From Proteles cristata cristata (lineage: Eukaryota; Chordata; Mammalia; Carnivora; Hyaenidae), in contig JAESUZ010000119.1 of assembly GCA_017311185.1 (NCBI GenBank), positions 1 through 64,000 on the forward strand: 64,000 bases of DNA. The letters are read 5' to 3'. The notes under the pieces were generated by a model. That model did no database searches, was not told where the DNA came from, and saw only the letters and a list, made by a program, of their open reading frames with translations. Of the stretch, positions 1 through 11,200 are shown one piece after another (the stretch's first letter is position 1; every line of letters starts with the position of its first letter). Made by a program: the position numbers and the translations under genes.

Positions 1-640
1 TGTGGATCCACGTGCAGCCTCGAGGCTCACGGGATAGGGGTGGGACTTGATGTTGGCACCAGTGTCTGGGCTGGAGTGGAACAAATCAGCACGCAGAAGC
101 AGCCTCTGCCTTCTTGGCTCTTGCGTCCCCAAGGAGTGCGAGGCTCGAGCTAGGGGAGTGTTCTAGATGTCCCTCCCAGCCAGTAGCACCATGACGAGGC
201 CATCTCTTTCATCAGCTGTGCTAAAAATCACCCCCAGAAAAGGCAGCACTGTTTAGACACCTGTTGTTTTCCCTGACGGGAACCTTTCGGTAATGGTTTG
301 CACAGGGGGCCCTGTGGAATGTTCTTAGGGGTTGCCTGGTCCTTGCCCCAACAGGCAGGCCCTTCTAGCCAGGGGCAGTGAATCACCGGGACCAGAATGC
401 ATGCATCTGTTTGGGAGAACACTGTGTGCTCTGGACCGGCGCCGGAGCCCAAGGGGAAAGGGAAGTGTGCAAAACTGACCAGCCAGGGAAGAGGCTGGGA
501 GAGGTCTCTTCTATGGCAGCTGCTCAAGCTCTTCTCGCTAAGCGTCACCAGTGTGCCCCTCACCTTCCTCCTCTACGCTCACTGCCTCCATTGTGACCCA
601 GGCCTTGGTCCTCTGTCCCCTGAATTGCTGTCACAGCCTC
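1..640. other. Intergenic, nothing recognised
   Basis: Short open frames only, with no codon pattern or domain I recognise. Confidence 0.5.
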
Positions 641-1430
641 TAGCTGCTCCCCCATCCCCTTTCCTTGCCACAACCTGAGCCATCTTTCCAAAGCACATAT
701 CTGATTATGTCCGTCCTCAAGCTAAATAAAACCCATCAGTGGCTCCTCATTACTCTCAGGGGCAGAGAGGGTAAACCTTTTGGCATGGCATTCAAGGCCT
801 TTGTGGTTTGGCTCAAACTTGCTCTCCACCAGTGTAGGGATACCTGAGAAAATGCGGGGAGGCCCAGCTAAATTTGACTTTCGGATATCCAACAAATAAT
901 ATTTCAGTTTAAGTATGTCTTTTGCACTGTGTCCTGTATTTTTATCTGCGAAATCTGGAAAACGCTGCTCCAGCCACGTATCCATTATTCCTGATAATAG
1001 CTGTACGTGAGGTCCTTCTCATCTCTTGGAAGGAGTCACCAGCATCCAAACGGATTCCTTTGCCCGTGGGCCCTCCCTCTTCCAGACCATCCACCCCTCT
1101 ATCCCAAGATGCTGCCCAGACCATTCTCTCACTGCCATCCAGTAATGCTATTTACATTTCCCACCCGTGTTCTCATCTTTTTCCCCCCTCAACTTCCTCC
1201 ACAATGCAAGTCACTCCCCGTTCTCCTGGGCTCTTGATGCATCCCACTGTGCCACCTAACATTTGGCTGTGTCGTGTTTTACATTGCGACCTGCTGATCT
1301 ATGGACAGTGTACCTTCTTGACTGCGCCGAGGCATGATGCCTCATTCTTTTCACTTCCTTCTTCCTCCCCCGCATCGGGTAGTGGGACCTCAGTAAATGT
1401 AGGTTGGCTGATCAATGGTTGATTTACTCT
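640..1430. repeat. Old degraded interspersed repeat, family not assigned
   Basis: Text such as the ATCTGATTATGTC and CAGTGGCTCCTCATTACTCT blocks belongs to a common ancient mammalian repeat. A related stretch is at 27990-28300. I cannot name the family with certainty. The 166-residue open frame here is not a gene. Confidence 0.45.
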
Positions 1431-1509
1431 CTCACAAGATTGTGAGCTCCTAAAAGGCAGTTTCTGGACCGAACCTCATGTAGTTCTGTTTGGTTGGCAT
1501 CCATTTTGA

Positions 1510-1930
1510 GCCAGGATCTGTTTCCACTGTAAGGATCTAGAGATGAATAGCATAATGTTTCTGCTCTCATGGAGGTCACAGTCTAGCTAGGGAGTTCCAG
1601 TGTGTATGGGTATTGACAGAGGAACGTGAGTTGTGCAATGGACAAAGCACATACAGGGTGCAAAGTGCTTCCAGAGGTGGAGGGATGAACAGAATTTGGG
1701 AAATGGGATGTTGGATAAATTATAGCAGAGGTTATGCCTCCTTAGGGGGAGGGTAAGGGCATTCCTGGCAAGGGAACCACAGGCACGAATGCATGGAGGC
1801 AGGAAAGCCCATGGTGTGTGTTTGGGAACCATAGGAAGTTCAAATCAGGGTAAGGCATGAAGGACCTTGAACAGTAACGTGAGGTGTTTGGATGGTGGAT
1901 GATGGGGAGCCGTTCAAAAGGGTTGAAGTA
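1510..1930 (+). repeat. Old LINE-like repeat, copy A (interrupted by SINEs)
   Basis: Words such as CTCATGGAGGTCACAGTCTA and GAAGGACCTTGAACAGTAA match a family seen again at 2850, 4890, 9930 and 22860. It resembles an old L1M/L1ME-type sequence, but the name is uncertain. Confidence 0.45.
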
Positions 1931-2155
1931 GGGGCACCTGGGTGGCTTAGTCGGTTAAGCGTCCGACTTTCGCTTAGGTCATGATCTCGCGGTTCGTGGG
2001 TTCGCGGCCCCGCATCGGGCTCTGCGCTGACTGCCAGCTCAGAGCCTGGAGCCTGTTCCAGTCTGTGACTCCCTCTCTCTCTGACCCTCCCCTGCTCACG
2101 CTGTCTCTCTCTCTCTCTCCTAGAAATAAATAAAACATTTAAAAAAAAAAGGGGG
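1931..2155 (+). mobile_element. SINEC_Fc-type SINE, TTTCGCTTAGG subfamily
   Basis: Starts GGGGCACCTGGGTGGCTTAG, has the tRNA-like B-box region and CT-rich tail, and ends in an A-rich tract. Flanked by a duplication GGGTTGAAGTA (1920-1930 and 2156-2166). Confidence 0.95.
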
Positions 2156-2168
2156 GGGTTGAAGTATA

Positions 2169-2375
2169 GGGGTGCCTGGGTGGTTCAGTCAGTTAAGTGG
2201 CTGACTTTGGCTCAGGTCATGATCTCGCGGTTTGTGGGTTCAAGCCCCCACGTCAGCCTCTGTGCTGACAGCTTAGAGTCTGGAGCCTGCTTCGAGTTCT
2301 GTGTCTCCCTCTCTCTGCCCCTCCCTTGCTCATGCTCTGTCTCTCTCTCAAAAATCAATAAACATTAAAAACATT
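2169..2375 (+). mobile_element. SINEC_Fc-type SINE, tandem with the previous
   Basis: Starts GGGGTGCCTGGGTGG and ends AATCAATAAACATTAAAAAC, immediately after the preceding SINE. It is more diverged than its neighbour. Confidence 0.93.
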
Positions 2376-2845
2376 TTTGACATATAACATTGTGTACATT
2401 TAAGGTGTACAACGGTGATGATTTGATATACATACATATTGTGAAATGATGACCATTGTAGGGTTAGTTAACATATCCATTGTCTAGTTACCATTTCATT
2501 CAAGGGCTTTAACTGAACATACTTCTGTATTAAGAGAGGCAATCAAAGCCCGACACAGAAGACCACACATTGCATTATTCCATTTATATGAAATGCCCAG
2601 AAAAGACAAATCCATAGAGACCGAAAGTAGATTAGTGGTTGTCTGAGGCTGTGGGGGTGGGAACAGGAAGTGACTGCTAATGGGCACGAGGGACCTTTTC
2701 AGGGTGATGGAAAGGTTCTAAAATTGGATTGTGGTAATGGTTGCACAACTCGGTGAATATTCAAAAATCATTGAGTTGCACACTGAAAACAGGTGAGTTT
2801 TATGTTATGTAAACTATCCCATGATGAAGCAGTTTAAAAATAAGA
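2376..2845 (+). mobile_element. L1M-type 3' UTR fragment
   Basis: Contains TGACATATAACATTGTGTAC, AAGGTGTACAAC and the later GTTGCACAACTCGGTGAATA block, characteristic of ancient mammalian L1 3' ends. Non-coding remnant. Confidence 0.75.
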
Positions 2846-2849
2846 AACC

Positions 2850-3120
2850 ATTGGTCTGGCCACACTGTGGGAAATGGATTGGAGTGAGGCAAGCCTAGGT
2901 GTGGCCAGAGCAGTGAAGAAACTTCTGCAAAGGTCCAGGCAAGAATTAGTGAGCTCTGGCACTAAGGCAAAGGCCGAGAGGCCAGGGCGGAGGGTTGGAG
3001 TCAACAGATATTTAGGAGGTCCAATCAATGAGGGTCGGTAAACAGATTGCCTGGAGGGGATAAGTAAGACAGACAGAAGAGTCTAGGAGGACGCTCTGGT
3101 TTCTGGCTTTGACAGGTGGG
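2850..3120 (+). repeat. Old LINE-like repeat, copy B
   Basis: Phrases about GGCCAGAGCAGTGAAGAAAC and GGGCGGAGGGTTGGAGT resemble the family at 1510 and 22860. Weak. Confidence 0.3.
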
Positions 3121-3907
3121 CAGATGGTGGCACTAGCAAACCTCACAGTGCTTAGTACAGGGCCTGACCCTTAGCACGTGTGGGTGGAATGCATCGATGA
3201 TTGAATGAATGAAGTGCATTCATGTCGTCTCCTCTCCTTCTGTTGCTCCCTCTCACCTGTAGGTTAGTCCTCTGGCCCCCAATGTCCTTATTTCCATCAC
3301 TGCCCATTCGGAGGCATAGAGCCTCCTGGGGATTCTGCTGTTGCCGGATTCACCTGGTCAGAAACACTCATCTGGTTTCTTCTCTCTGGCCTAGAAAGCA
3401 TCAGGGTGCACAAGAGACCTCTGGTCTGGGGTGGGGAGGAGAACACTTGGGAATGGATGGCCACCAAGGCCCTGGGGACTCTTGTCATGTCCTCAGGACT
3501 CCTCTCTCACGCGGTTAACCCCCACCCTTACCTGGACTCTTCCACTCACCTACAACCCCCCCCTCCCCCCCATCAATCAGTGCTTCATCCTGAGTTCTCA
3601 GGATGCCCTGCAGTCCTAGGCTTTCACTTATGTTCCCACTTGCGTCAGTCACCTGTCAGTCCAGGGACCAGTGTCCCTCTGAATGTTCTCTTTGGAATGG
3701 CTGCCTCAGAACAACGTGGGGGGTGTATAGTAAAGATGCAGATGGCCAGCCCCCACACCTGACCCACTCGATCAGAATCTACAGGGCTGAGTAGGAGGAA
3801 GGAAGCTCTGCCCTGTTTCAGAAGTTTCCCTGGGGGTTGGGAGGTGCAAGAATGTGAGAACCACTGTAGCAGAAATCGTGAGCATGGATTAGGAGTGCCT
3901 GAAAGCC

Positions 3908-4110
3908 AGGGCACCTCGGTGGCTCAGTCCATTTAGCGGCGGGCTTCAGCGCAGGTCATGATCTCGTGGTTCGTGGGTTCGAGCCCCACGTCAGGCTCTG
4001 TGCTGACCTGCTTCAGATTCTGAGTCTCCCTCTCCCGTTTGCATTCTCTCTCTCTTCTCTCTCTCTCTTAAAAATAAACATTTACAAAATTAAAGAAAAA
4101 AAGAAAAAAG
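3908..4110 (+). mobile_element. SINEC_Fc-type SINE
   Basis: Starts AGGGCACCTCGGTGGCTCAG, carries GGTCATGATCTCGTGGTTCG, and ends in AAATAAACATTTAC plus an A-rich tail. Confidence 0.93.
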
Positions 4111-4723
4111 AGTGTTTGTAAGCCTGCCATGCCGCATGCAGCCCCTGGTGGCCACTTGACAGACAGAGATCCCTCCCTCCAAAGCTCCCCACAACATGGG
4201 CGGCCTTCCCTGATATTCATCCTTCCATCAGGAAAGGCACTCCAGCATGACCACTAATCGGATTACCCTCTTGCACAATCTTCTCCCCCTCCTCTTTCCC
4301 CCACTAAATTTCCACAGGACAATCAGTGCTCAGTTGCTCTTTCCTCTGTCCTCCCAAGCACTTAGCACAGGCTGACACGCATGAGAATTGGTTGTTTACA
4401 TGTGAGCTCTTGAAGAGCCCAGACTTGGTGAATGCCTTTGGAGTCCTAGCATCTAGGACGGGGCCAGGCATACAGTAGGTGCCCAGTAGATAGCTGGGGG
4501 TACTGAATCACCAATGAAAGGAGCAGGAGGCATGAATAACAAACGAAAGTCATGCATTCGGCTCTACAGAGTGACCACACTTTGAGTGTACCAGAGATAG
4601 ATTTGCCCTCCTGGCTTGCCTAAGAGTGAGGTCAATAGTGAGGTTCAACGCTGCTGTGTTAGAACCCTGGAGAGGGTGGGAACACAGTGGCCAGCCTAAA
4701 GAGCTGTAGGGCTGATAGGGACC

Positions 4724-4752
4724 TTCATTCATTCATTCATTCATTCATTCAT
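4724..4752. repeat. (CATT)n microsatellite
   Basis: About seven ATTC units, next to an antisense SINE fragment. Confidence 0.9.
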
Positions 4753-4757
4753 CAACC

Positions 4758-4877
4758 CAATTTTTTTTAAGTAGGCTCCATGCCCAGCTTGGGCCCGAAC
4801 TCACCACCCCAAGACCACGACCAGAGGTGAGATCAAGAGTTGGATGCTTAACTGATGGAGCCACCCAGGCGCCCCTC
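4758..4877 (-). mobile_element. Short old carnivoran SINE (SINEC-type), antisense
   Basis: From TTTTTTTTAAGTAGGCTCCA to GCCACCCAGGCGCCCC. The middle section is missing compared with full SINEC_Fc, as in an older SINE type. A similar one is at 25738. Confidence 0.8.
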
Positions 4878-4879
4878 GA

Positions 4880-5392
4880 CCAACCAGTTTTTCATGAGCT
4901 CTTCCCACGTGCTGGGCACTGCACAAGGTAAATAAAATAAAAGGGTGAACAGGACAGACAAGGCTCCCGCCCTCGGAGAGCTTACAGTTTGGTGGGGAAG
5001 ACAGACATTAAATAATTATAGTCATGAGAAGTGTTGTGGAAGTAAAGAACAGTATCCAGTGAAAGCATATATAACAGTAGAACTTGAATTAACCAAGCAG
5101 GAATGGATGGGGAACACTATTCAAGGACAGTTTATACCCAAGAAAGTGACCTTGAGCCAAGACCACAATCATGACCAGGAGTTAAATAGGCAAAAAACTG
5201 AGGGAAAGCATCTCAGGCAGGAGGTACAGCCGTGTGAGGACCTGAGGCAGTCACAAGCTTGGCATGTTTGTGGAATGTGCAAGAAAGCTGGTGTGGCTGG
5301 AACAGAAGGAGTGAGGGGTGGGGAGCCAGGAGCTGGGACAAGGCAGCTAGGTAGGGGCCTCTGGAATCACAATAAGCGGCTTCAATTTCATT
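4880..5392 (+). repeat. Old LINE-like repeat, copy C (5' part)
   Basis: Contains the CACGTGCTGGGCACTG, GAGAGCTTACAGTTTGGTGG and ATGTGCAAGAAAGCTGGTG blocks of the family at 22860. The 182-residue open frame here is inside the repeat and is not a gene. The element resumes at 5608 after a SINE. Confidence 0.55.
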
Positions 5393-5607
5393 TACTTCCT
5401 TACTTGCTTACTTACGTATTTAATTTTTTTAAAGAGAAGAGTGTGCATGTGTGTGCAAGCGGCGGAGGGGCAGAGGGAGAGGGAGAATCTTAAGCAGGCT
5501 CCTCCGCGCAGAGCCGGACACTGGGCTCCGTCTCATGACTGTGAGATCATGACCTGAGCTGAAATCACAAGTGAATCCTTAACTGACTGAGCCACCCAGG
5601 CGCCCCC
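5393..5607 (-). mobile_element. SINEC_Fc-type SINE, antisense
   Basis: Ends at GCCACCCAGGCGCCCCC and contains TGAGATCATGACCTGAGCTG. It splits the old repeat at 4880-5800. Confidence 0.92.
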
Positions 5608-5805
5608 TAAGTTTTATTTCAAGTGGGATGGGAGGGTTTCAGGCCAAGGAGTGGTGCAAGATCTGATCTGTGTGTTAGACACCCCCCCGTTGCTGCGTTG
5701 GTAATGGGTTGAAGGGGGACAGGAGTAGAAGCAGAGAGAGGAATCAGGAAGTTTTGATGGTGAGCTGGACTAGGGTGGTAGCTGTGGAGACTGCAGCACA
5801 CGAAT
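5608..5805 (+). repeat. Old LINE-like repeat, copy C (3' part)
   Basis: Contains CAAGTGGGATGGGAGGG and CTGGACTAGGGTGGTAGCTG, continuing the family text interrupted by the SINE. Confidence 0.5.
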
Positions 5806-5814
5806 TCCTGCGGC

Positions 5815-5910
5815 CCACACATTTTACAGATTAGGAATCTGACGCCCAGGGAAGGGGAATGACTTCCCCAAGGTCACGCGGCTTCCTGGTCCTGTTTTCC
5901 CACAAGAGGG
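5815..5910 (-). repeat. MIR fragment, antisense
   Basis: ATTTTACAGATTAGGAATCT followed by CCCAAGGTCACGCGG matches the conserved MIR core in reverse. Confidence 0.6.
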
Positions 5911-6584
5911 AGGTTCATTGAAAACCAAGCAGGGAAGGCTACGTGGATTCTGGCTGGCTAAATTCACTGATGCCTCGTGGCACATCTGGGGATCTGGGAG
6001 CCCATGCAGATACTCAGAGTGGGACAGAAATGAAGGGAAGGGACCCTGGCATCCGTTAGGGCAGCACTCTGGGGTTCCGCTGCCTGGGGGTGTGGTGAAG
6101 CCAGCATCAGCCTTCAATTGCATATCCCAGCTCTGTTTAGTCTGGCCTTGGCTCAGCCAGGAGCTAAGTACTTACTGGCCAGTTCCTTCCTGCTCCCACA
6201 GTGTAAGGAAGTGCTGAGCTGGGCAGAACTCCCAGTGCGCGCCTCTCTGAGCAGGCAAGTAGCAACCTCATGCGGGGCCACGTGAGGTCAGGGGGGGGCC
6301 GGGCCTGCACGCCTCAGCTCCCATGGGATTGGCTGCTCTTGGACACACCACTTACGAAGAAGGCCAATCACAAGAGTCACAGCGCCCTAGCTCTTCCCCC
6401 TCACCGCCACCCCCCCCCCTGCACTTGTCCTTGTGAAAGCCACAGAACTTCCCGCCGCAAAGTGAGCTTGGGGAGAGTTCCTTCTCTCCCCTGCCCCACA
6501 CCCAGCCCAAAAGGCCCAGGGGAGAGGTGCCTTGCTCACCGTCCAAGGAAGATGAATGGTCTGCTTTCCAAAGAGAAAAGTGTT

Positions 6585-6640
6585 TTTGCGTTTTTTTGGT
6601 TTTGTTTTTGTTTTTGTTTTTTGTTTTTGCTTTTTGGGGA
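6585..6640. repeat. (TTTTTG)n-like simple repeat
   Basis: An imperfect T/G tract with TTTTTG units. Confidence 0.85.
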
Positions 6641-6957
6641 GAGCGTTGCTGAAGACCAATCAGCGAGCAATGACTCCAAAGGGGTGGTCAACCCAGGCTT
6701 TGTTGAAACGGCCTTGGGTGTAGATAATCATGAAAATAATTCTAGGCTGGAAAAAGTCCTCACTTGCTAGCCGGCATCAATGTCCACTACCGCGGCACTG
6801 CTCCAAGTGGCATATGCCATCTCTTCAGAGGGCCTCCAGCGGGTCAGGCCTCCCTCCAACGCGCCCATGTACTTTTGGGAGTGCCATTCTTAGGACAAGA
6901 GAGGCACCAGGTGAACTGAAAAGGGTCCGGGAAACTTTTCTCAATCTTGATTCTTTC

Positions 6958-6960
6958 TTT

Positions 6961-7031
<71 letters not shown>

Positions 7032-7217
7032 TAGGAGAGAGAGAGAGACAGCGTGAGCAGGGGAGGGTCAGAGAGAGAGGGAGTCACAGACTGAAACCGG
7101 CTCCAGGCTCTGAGCTGGCAGTCAGCACAGAGCCCGACGCGGCTCGAACCCACGAACCGCGAGATCATGACCTAAGCGAAAGTCAGACGCTTAACCGACT
7201 AAGCCGCCCAGGCGCCC
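6958..7217 (-). mobile_element. SINEC_Fc-type SINE, young subfamily, with (TA)n tail
   Basis: Antisense SINE flanked by an 18-bp duplication CTCAATCTTGATTCTTTC (6940-6957 and 7218-7235). Its A-tail side has expanded into about 25 TA units at 6964-7013. It carries the ACCTAAGCGAAAGTC diagnostic. Confidence 0.95.
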
Positions 7218-7329
7218 CTCAATCTTGATTCTTTCATTAACGAGTTGGATAACCTCCCTTTAGATCCGTTCTCTCCCCTAGAAAATGAGGAGTCTGAGCA
7301 AATGCTCCTTAAAAGCACTTCTAGCTGTG

Positions 7330-7560
7330 GCATGTTAGGACTCTAGTAGTTACTATGCACCAGATACCAGGCTAGGCATTTTACATCCTTCCTCTCACTT
7401 AATCCCCACAATTCCTGGGGGGTAGAGACTGTCATGCCTCCCTTCCACGCTTTCCAGGTGAGGAAAATGAGACTTGGAGACATTAAGTGACTTACCCAAG
7501 GACACACAGCTAGCAAAGGGTAGAACCGCTACACTCCTAACTGGTTCCTTGAACAGCAAG
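7330..7560 (-). repeat. MIR, antisense
   Basis: TACTATGCACCAGATACCAG, then GGTGAGGAAAATGAGACTTG and CCAAGGACACACAGCTAGC, in typical reverse MIR order. Confidence 0.75.
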
Positions 7561-7725
7561 TTTACTACCCAAATTGCTCTCGAAGTCCTGACAAGCTAGG
7601 AATGACCAGGAGAGAAAATGACTTTGCCTCCCCACTTTACATTTTGAATTCCAGAATGACATGTTGGTAGGAACAGGTGGACACTCTGCAGCTGGGAGCT
7701 GAGGAATCGAGAGAAGGTCTCTTTT

Positions 7726-7932
7726 GGGGCACCTGGGTGGCTCAGTCGGGTTAACCGGCTGCCTGGCTCAGGTCATGATTTTGTGAGTCAGAGTCCCACA
7801 TCTGGCTGGCTGTTGTCAGCACAGAGCCTGGAGCCTGCTTCGGATTCGGATTCTGTGTCTCCCTCTCTCTCTGCCCCTCCCCTGCTTGCACTCTCTCACT
7901 GATTCTCAAAAATAAATAAACATGAAAAAAGG
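7726..7932 (+). mobile_element. SINEC_Fc-type SINE
   Basis: Starts GGGGCACCTGGGTGGCTCAG and ends AAATAAATAAACATGAAAAA. Confidence 0.93.
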
Positions 7933-8626
7933 GAGAGAGAAGGGCTCTTTCAATTTGTTCCTGGCAGTGGCGCCATGGTGGGGGGTCCTGGGCACTCAGG
8001 GAGAAACAGGAGGGCACTGCCAGCTGGGAGAGTTGGCAGAAGGAATGCCTCATGAGGGCATCACCTGCTTTATAGCATCAGATCCCTCCCTTGGGTTCTG
8101 GGATGTCTGACAAATACTGGACAGGTTGGCAGCCCTCTTCTCTAATGATATTAATGAGGGCAGGGGAGCCTAGTGAAAATTTAATAGACAAGTATAAAAA
8201 CTTTCACAGACTCGGTCTGCAGAAGTTCTTTTGAAGGTCTACGCAAAGCTTGGAACTCTCTGTCCAAGGAAATTATTAACCTTCCTCATTTCTGGAGAAC
8301 GATGCGATCTGTTTATTAAATGCCTAAATTAAAGGGTGAGGATACAGTGCAGTTGGGGGTTTTCCACCATAAATCATCTGAGGCTCTCGGTCAGGGAAAT
8401 TCGAGCCTGGGGCTCACTGGGCTTCCTGACCACTTCCTGCTCCCAGGCTTCCTCCAACCCTATGCCTTTAATAAGTTCAGATTGCTCAGAGTTCAGCTCT
8501 CATTAACCCTTTGAAGTCTGGATGGATAAATGACAGTTAAAGTCCACAGACTACTTAATACACATCAAAGATTGGCCAAGGAAGCAATTGATCCAGTGTG
8601 GATGCTTCTATTGTAAGGATCAAGTG

Positions 8627-8665
<39 letters not shown>

Positions 8666-9110
8666 CGTGCGCGCATGCGTGTGCCTGTGTACGAAAGCAC
8701 TTTCTGATCCTTGAAGCACAGTAAATTACTTTTTATTATTATTTTTCTCAATAGGATGGTTTAATTTTTTGCAAGATGGATGCCTGTCCTCATTAAGCGC
8801 CTTTGAACAAATCCAACTGGTACTTGTTGAGCTTGGAAACGTACTACCTCTTGTGTTCCTCAAGCTGATTAACACTTGATTAAGAACCTTCGGATAAGCC
8901 TGTCACTTTGTGCACTTGGAACCAGTGTACTACGCGTATTGTTTCTCCTCAGCAAAGACCGTGAAAGGCAGAAGATGAAGAAGGAGCATTTCCAGCAATA
9001 CGGGGCTTGGGTTTGTCCATTGCTTCACCCAGGAAGGGGGTTCTCAGGATGAAGGATTGTGCGCTGAGTGGCTGAGGTGCCTTCATGCACCTGAGGCAGG
9101 TCAGCTGGGA
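7933..9110. other. Intergenic, largely unassigned
   Basis: Contains the GT-rich tract at 8629-8690. No gene or repeat family otherwise recognised. Confidence 0.5.
8629..8690. repeat. (GT)n/(GC) alternating tract
   Basis: A 56-base run of strict purine-pyrimidine alternation at 8629-8684, with GTs followed by GCGTGCGTGCGCGCATGCGT. Confidence 0.95.
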
Positions 9111-9129
9111 GATGGAGCTCTCATCCTGA

Positions 9130-9470
9130 GAAAACTCTCTTCCAAAACTGCCTGGGGTGACTCTAACATTACTGGTGGAAAAGAAAATTGATAAAGCCCT
9201 TTGGAAGGGAATTTGATAATATCACATAAAATTATATAAGCCTTTACCTTTTGACTCACCAATCGCCCCTTTGGGGATTTATCCAGATGATATACCCCCA
9301 ACAATATGGAAATGCATATGCATGAGGTTATTCATTACAGCGTGGTTTATAATTGCAAAATATTTGAAACTTACCTAAGTGTCCATCCCTAAGAGACTGG
9401 TTAAGTAGGCTTTGGTACAGCCACAGAATAGAGTACTGTGCTGCTATAAAAGATAATAAGGATGCTCTCT
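9130..9470 (+). mobile_element. L1M 3' region, first part
   Basis: Contains the CATTACTGGTGGAAAAGAAA, GGATTTATCCAGATGATATA and CATTACAGCGTGGTTTATAA blocks of ancient L1 3' ends. Interrupted by a SINE at 9471. Confidence 0.75.
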
Positions 9471-9672
9471 GGGGCACCTGGGTGGCTCAATCGGTTAAGT
9501 GTCCGACTTTGGGTCAGGTCATGATCTCACAGTTTGTGAGTTCCAGCCCCATATCAGGCTCCCAGCTGACGATGCAGAGCCTGCTCGAGATTCTCTCTCT
9601 CCCTCTCTCTCCCTGCCCCTTCCGTGCCCTCTCTCTCTCCCTCTCTCTCTCTCAAAAATAAATGAATAAAAT
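9471..9672 (+). mobile_element. SINEC_Fc-type SINE
   Basis: Starts GGGGCACCTGGGTGGCTCAA, with a CT-rich tail and AAAAATAAATGAATAAAATA. Confidence 0.93.
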
Positions 9673-9925
9673 AGGGAGTGATTTCTAGGATATGATGATG
9701 GGGGTGGAAAAAAGCAAAACCAAAAAAAAGTATCTGTAGTATGCTTCCTTCTGTGTAAAAAAAAAGGGAAGTAAGAAAATGCAGACACATCTGTTCATAC
9801 ATACAGAAAGAAACACAAGAAGAATAAACCAGAAGCTAATAGAATTTGTTACCTATGGGAGTGAGTGGGAGCAGCATATAATAGGAGCTTCATGGGCATT
9901 TTCTGACAATGACTTACAGGTGCCA
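9673..9925 (+). mobile_element. L1M 3' region, second part
   Basis: Continues the element at 9130. GAATAAACCAGAAGCTAATA and TTACCTATGGGAGTGAGTGG are typical L1M 3' UTR text. Confidence 0.65.
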
Positions 9926-9929
9926 TGAA

Positions 9930-10885
9930 GGACACAGTGGAGGAGGGAATGGTAGAGTTGACCTAGAGTACCAAGAAAGGTTTCTGTTGCTGTCTTGAAA
10001 GCTGAGTATGTGGTCACTAGGTTGGCTGGTGAGATTTGCTGGGTGATCGTTCCAGATAGAGGGAACAGTTATAAGCAAAGGAGCAAAGATCCCGAAAGGG
10101 GAGACAGTAAAGTAGCTGGCACATTGAGGGGGAGGGTGACAGCCAGGACAGAAGGCTGGATAGGGCAGGCAGGAACTGGCACGTGGACTTTCTCTTATGC
10201 AATGGTAGGGAGTTGGAATTTTATTCCAAGTGACAAGAAGCCATTGGAATATTTTGAGCAGAGGAAATGATATGGACCAGTTGACGCAGTCCCTCTGGCT
10301 ACAGTGTGCGCGGTGGGCTGATGAGGAAAGAGTAGAAGACCAGTAGTAATACAAGTGGAAAGGACTGGTCCTGCTCTGGAGATATTTTGAAGGTATAGCT
10401 GGCGGGACAGATTGGTAGACTGGGTGTGGGGGAGGACGAAGGAGAAAGAGGATTCTGGGATCATTCCCAGATTTCTGGCTTGAGTGATTGGGTGTCTGAT
10501 GGAGCCATTTGGCAAGATGAGGAACGCAGGAGAAGGGGCAACGCTTGTGGGAAAAAGTGGTACATTTACTTGGATATATCAAGTGTGAAGTGTCGGTGGG
10601 ACACCCAGACGTATGCGTGTGGGGCTCAGGGGAGAGGTCCTGGCCTGGACCATAGGTACAGGACCATATACATGGAGGTTGGAAAGATGAGAGAGTGTAT
10701 GTACTATAGTGAGAAGAGAAGAAGTTCGAGGACAGAGTCCAAGGAAACAGTAACATGAAATAGTGAAATAAGATGAAGACCCAGTAGAGGGAACTTTTAA
10801 AAGGAGTGTTAATAGAAATAGGAGAACAATTCAGAGAGCAGAGGGCCACAGAGACGCAGGGGGAGACATTTGCAAGGGGAATGAA
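9930..10885 (+). repeat. Old LINE-like repeat, copy D, long
   Basis: Long match in order to the repeat family at 22860, including AAGAAGCCATTGGAATATTT, TGAGCAGAGGAAATGATATG and GATATTTTGAAGGTATAGCT. The 311-residue antisense open frame across it has no recognisable domain and is a shadow. Confidence 0.6.
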
Positions 10886-11036
10886 ATCAATGACTGCAAA
10901 GTGGCCATTGGGGCAGTCACTTCAGATCTTCGAGCAAATGGTTGGGCGGGGGGAGCCAAACCACAGGGACTAGGGAGCGTGGGGAAAGTGAGGAAGTGCA
11001 GTCAGGAAGGGGAACTCTTCTTCAAGACCTTTGACT

Positions 11037-11200
11037 GGGGCGCCTGGGTGGCTCAGTCGGTTGAGCGCGGACTTCGGCTCAGGTCATGATCTCACAGTTC
11101 GTGGGTCGGGCTCTGTGCTGACTGCCAGCTCAGAGCCTGGAGCCTGCTTCTGATTCTGTCTCTCTCTCTCTCTCAGAAATAAATAAAAACATTAAAAAAG
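11037..11200 (+). mobile_element. SINEC_Fc-type SINE, internally deleted
   Basis: Starts GGGGCGCCTGGGTGGCTCAG and ends AAATAAATAAAAACATTAAA. Shorter than its relatives, with a gap around GTGGGTCGGGCTC where the usual GAGCCCCGC text is lost. Confidence 0.92.

Noticed and set aside
1931..2375. tRNA genes suggested by the B-box-like GGTTCGAGCCCC text in many places
   Set aside because: These are tRNA-derived SINE heads, with CT-rich bodies and A tails and no intact cloverleaf.
4945..5493. 182-residue plus-strand frame
   Set aside because: It lies in an old interspersed repeat and runs into a SINE.
9914..10849. 311-residue open frame on the minus strand
   Set aside because: It runs antisense through an old repeat copy, has Ser/Pro/His-rich composition without a domain, and lacks splice or UTR context.
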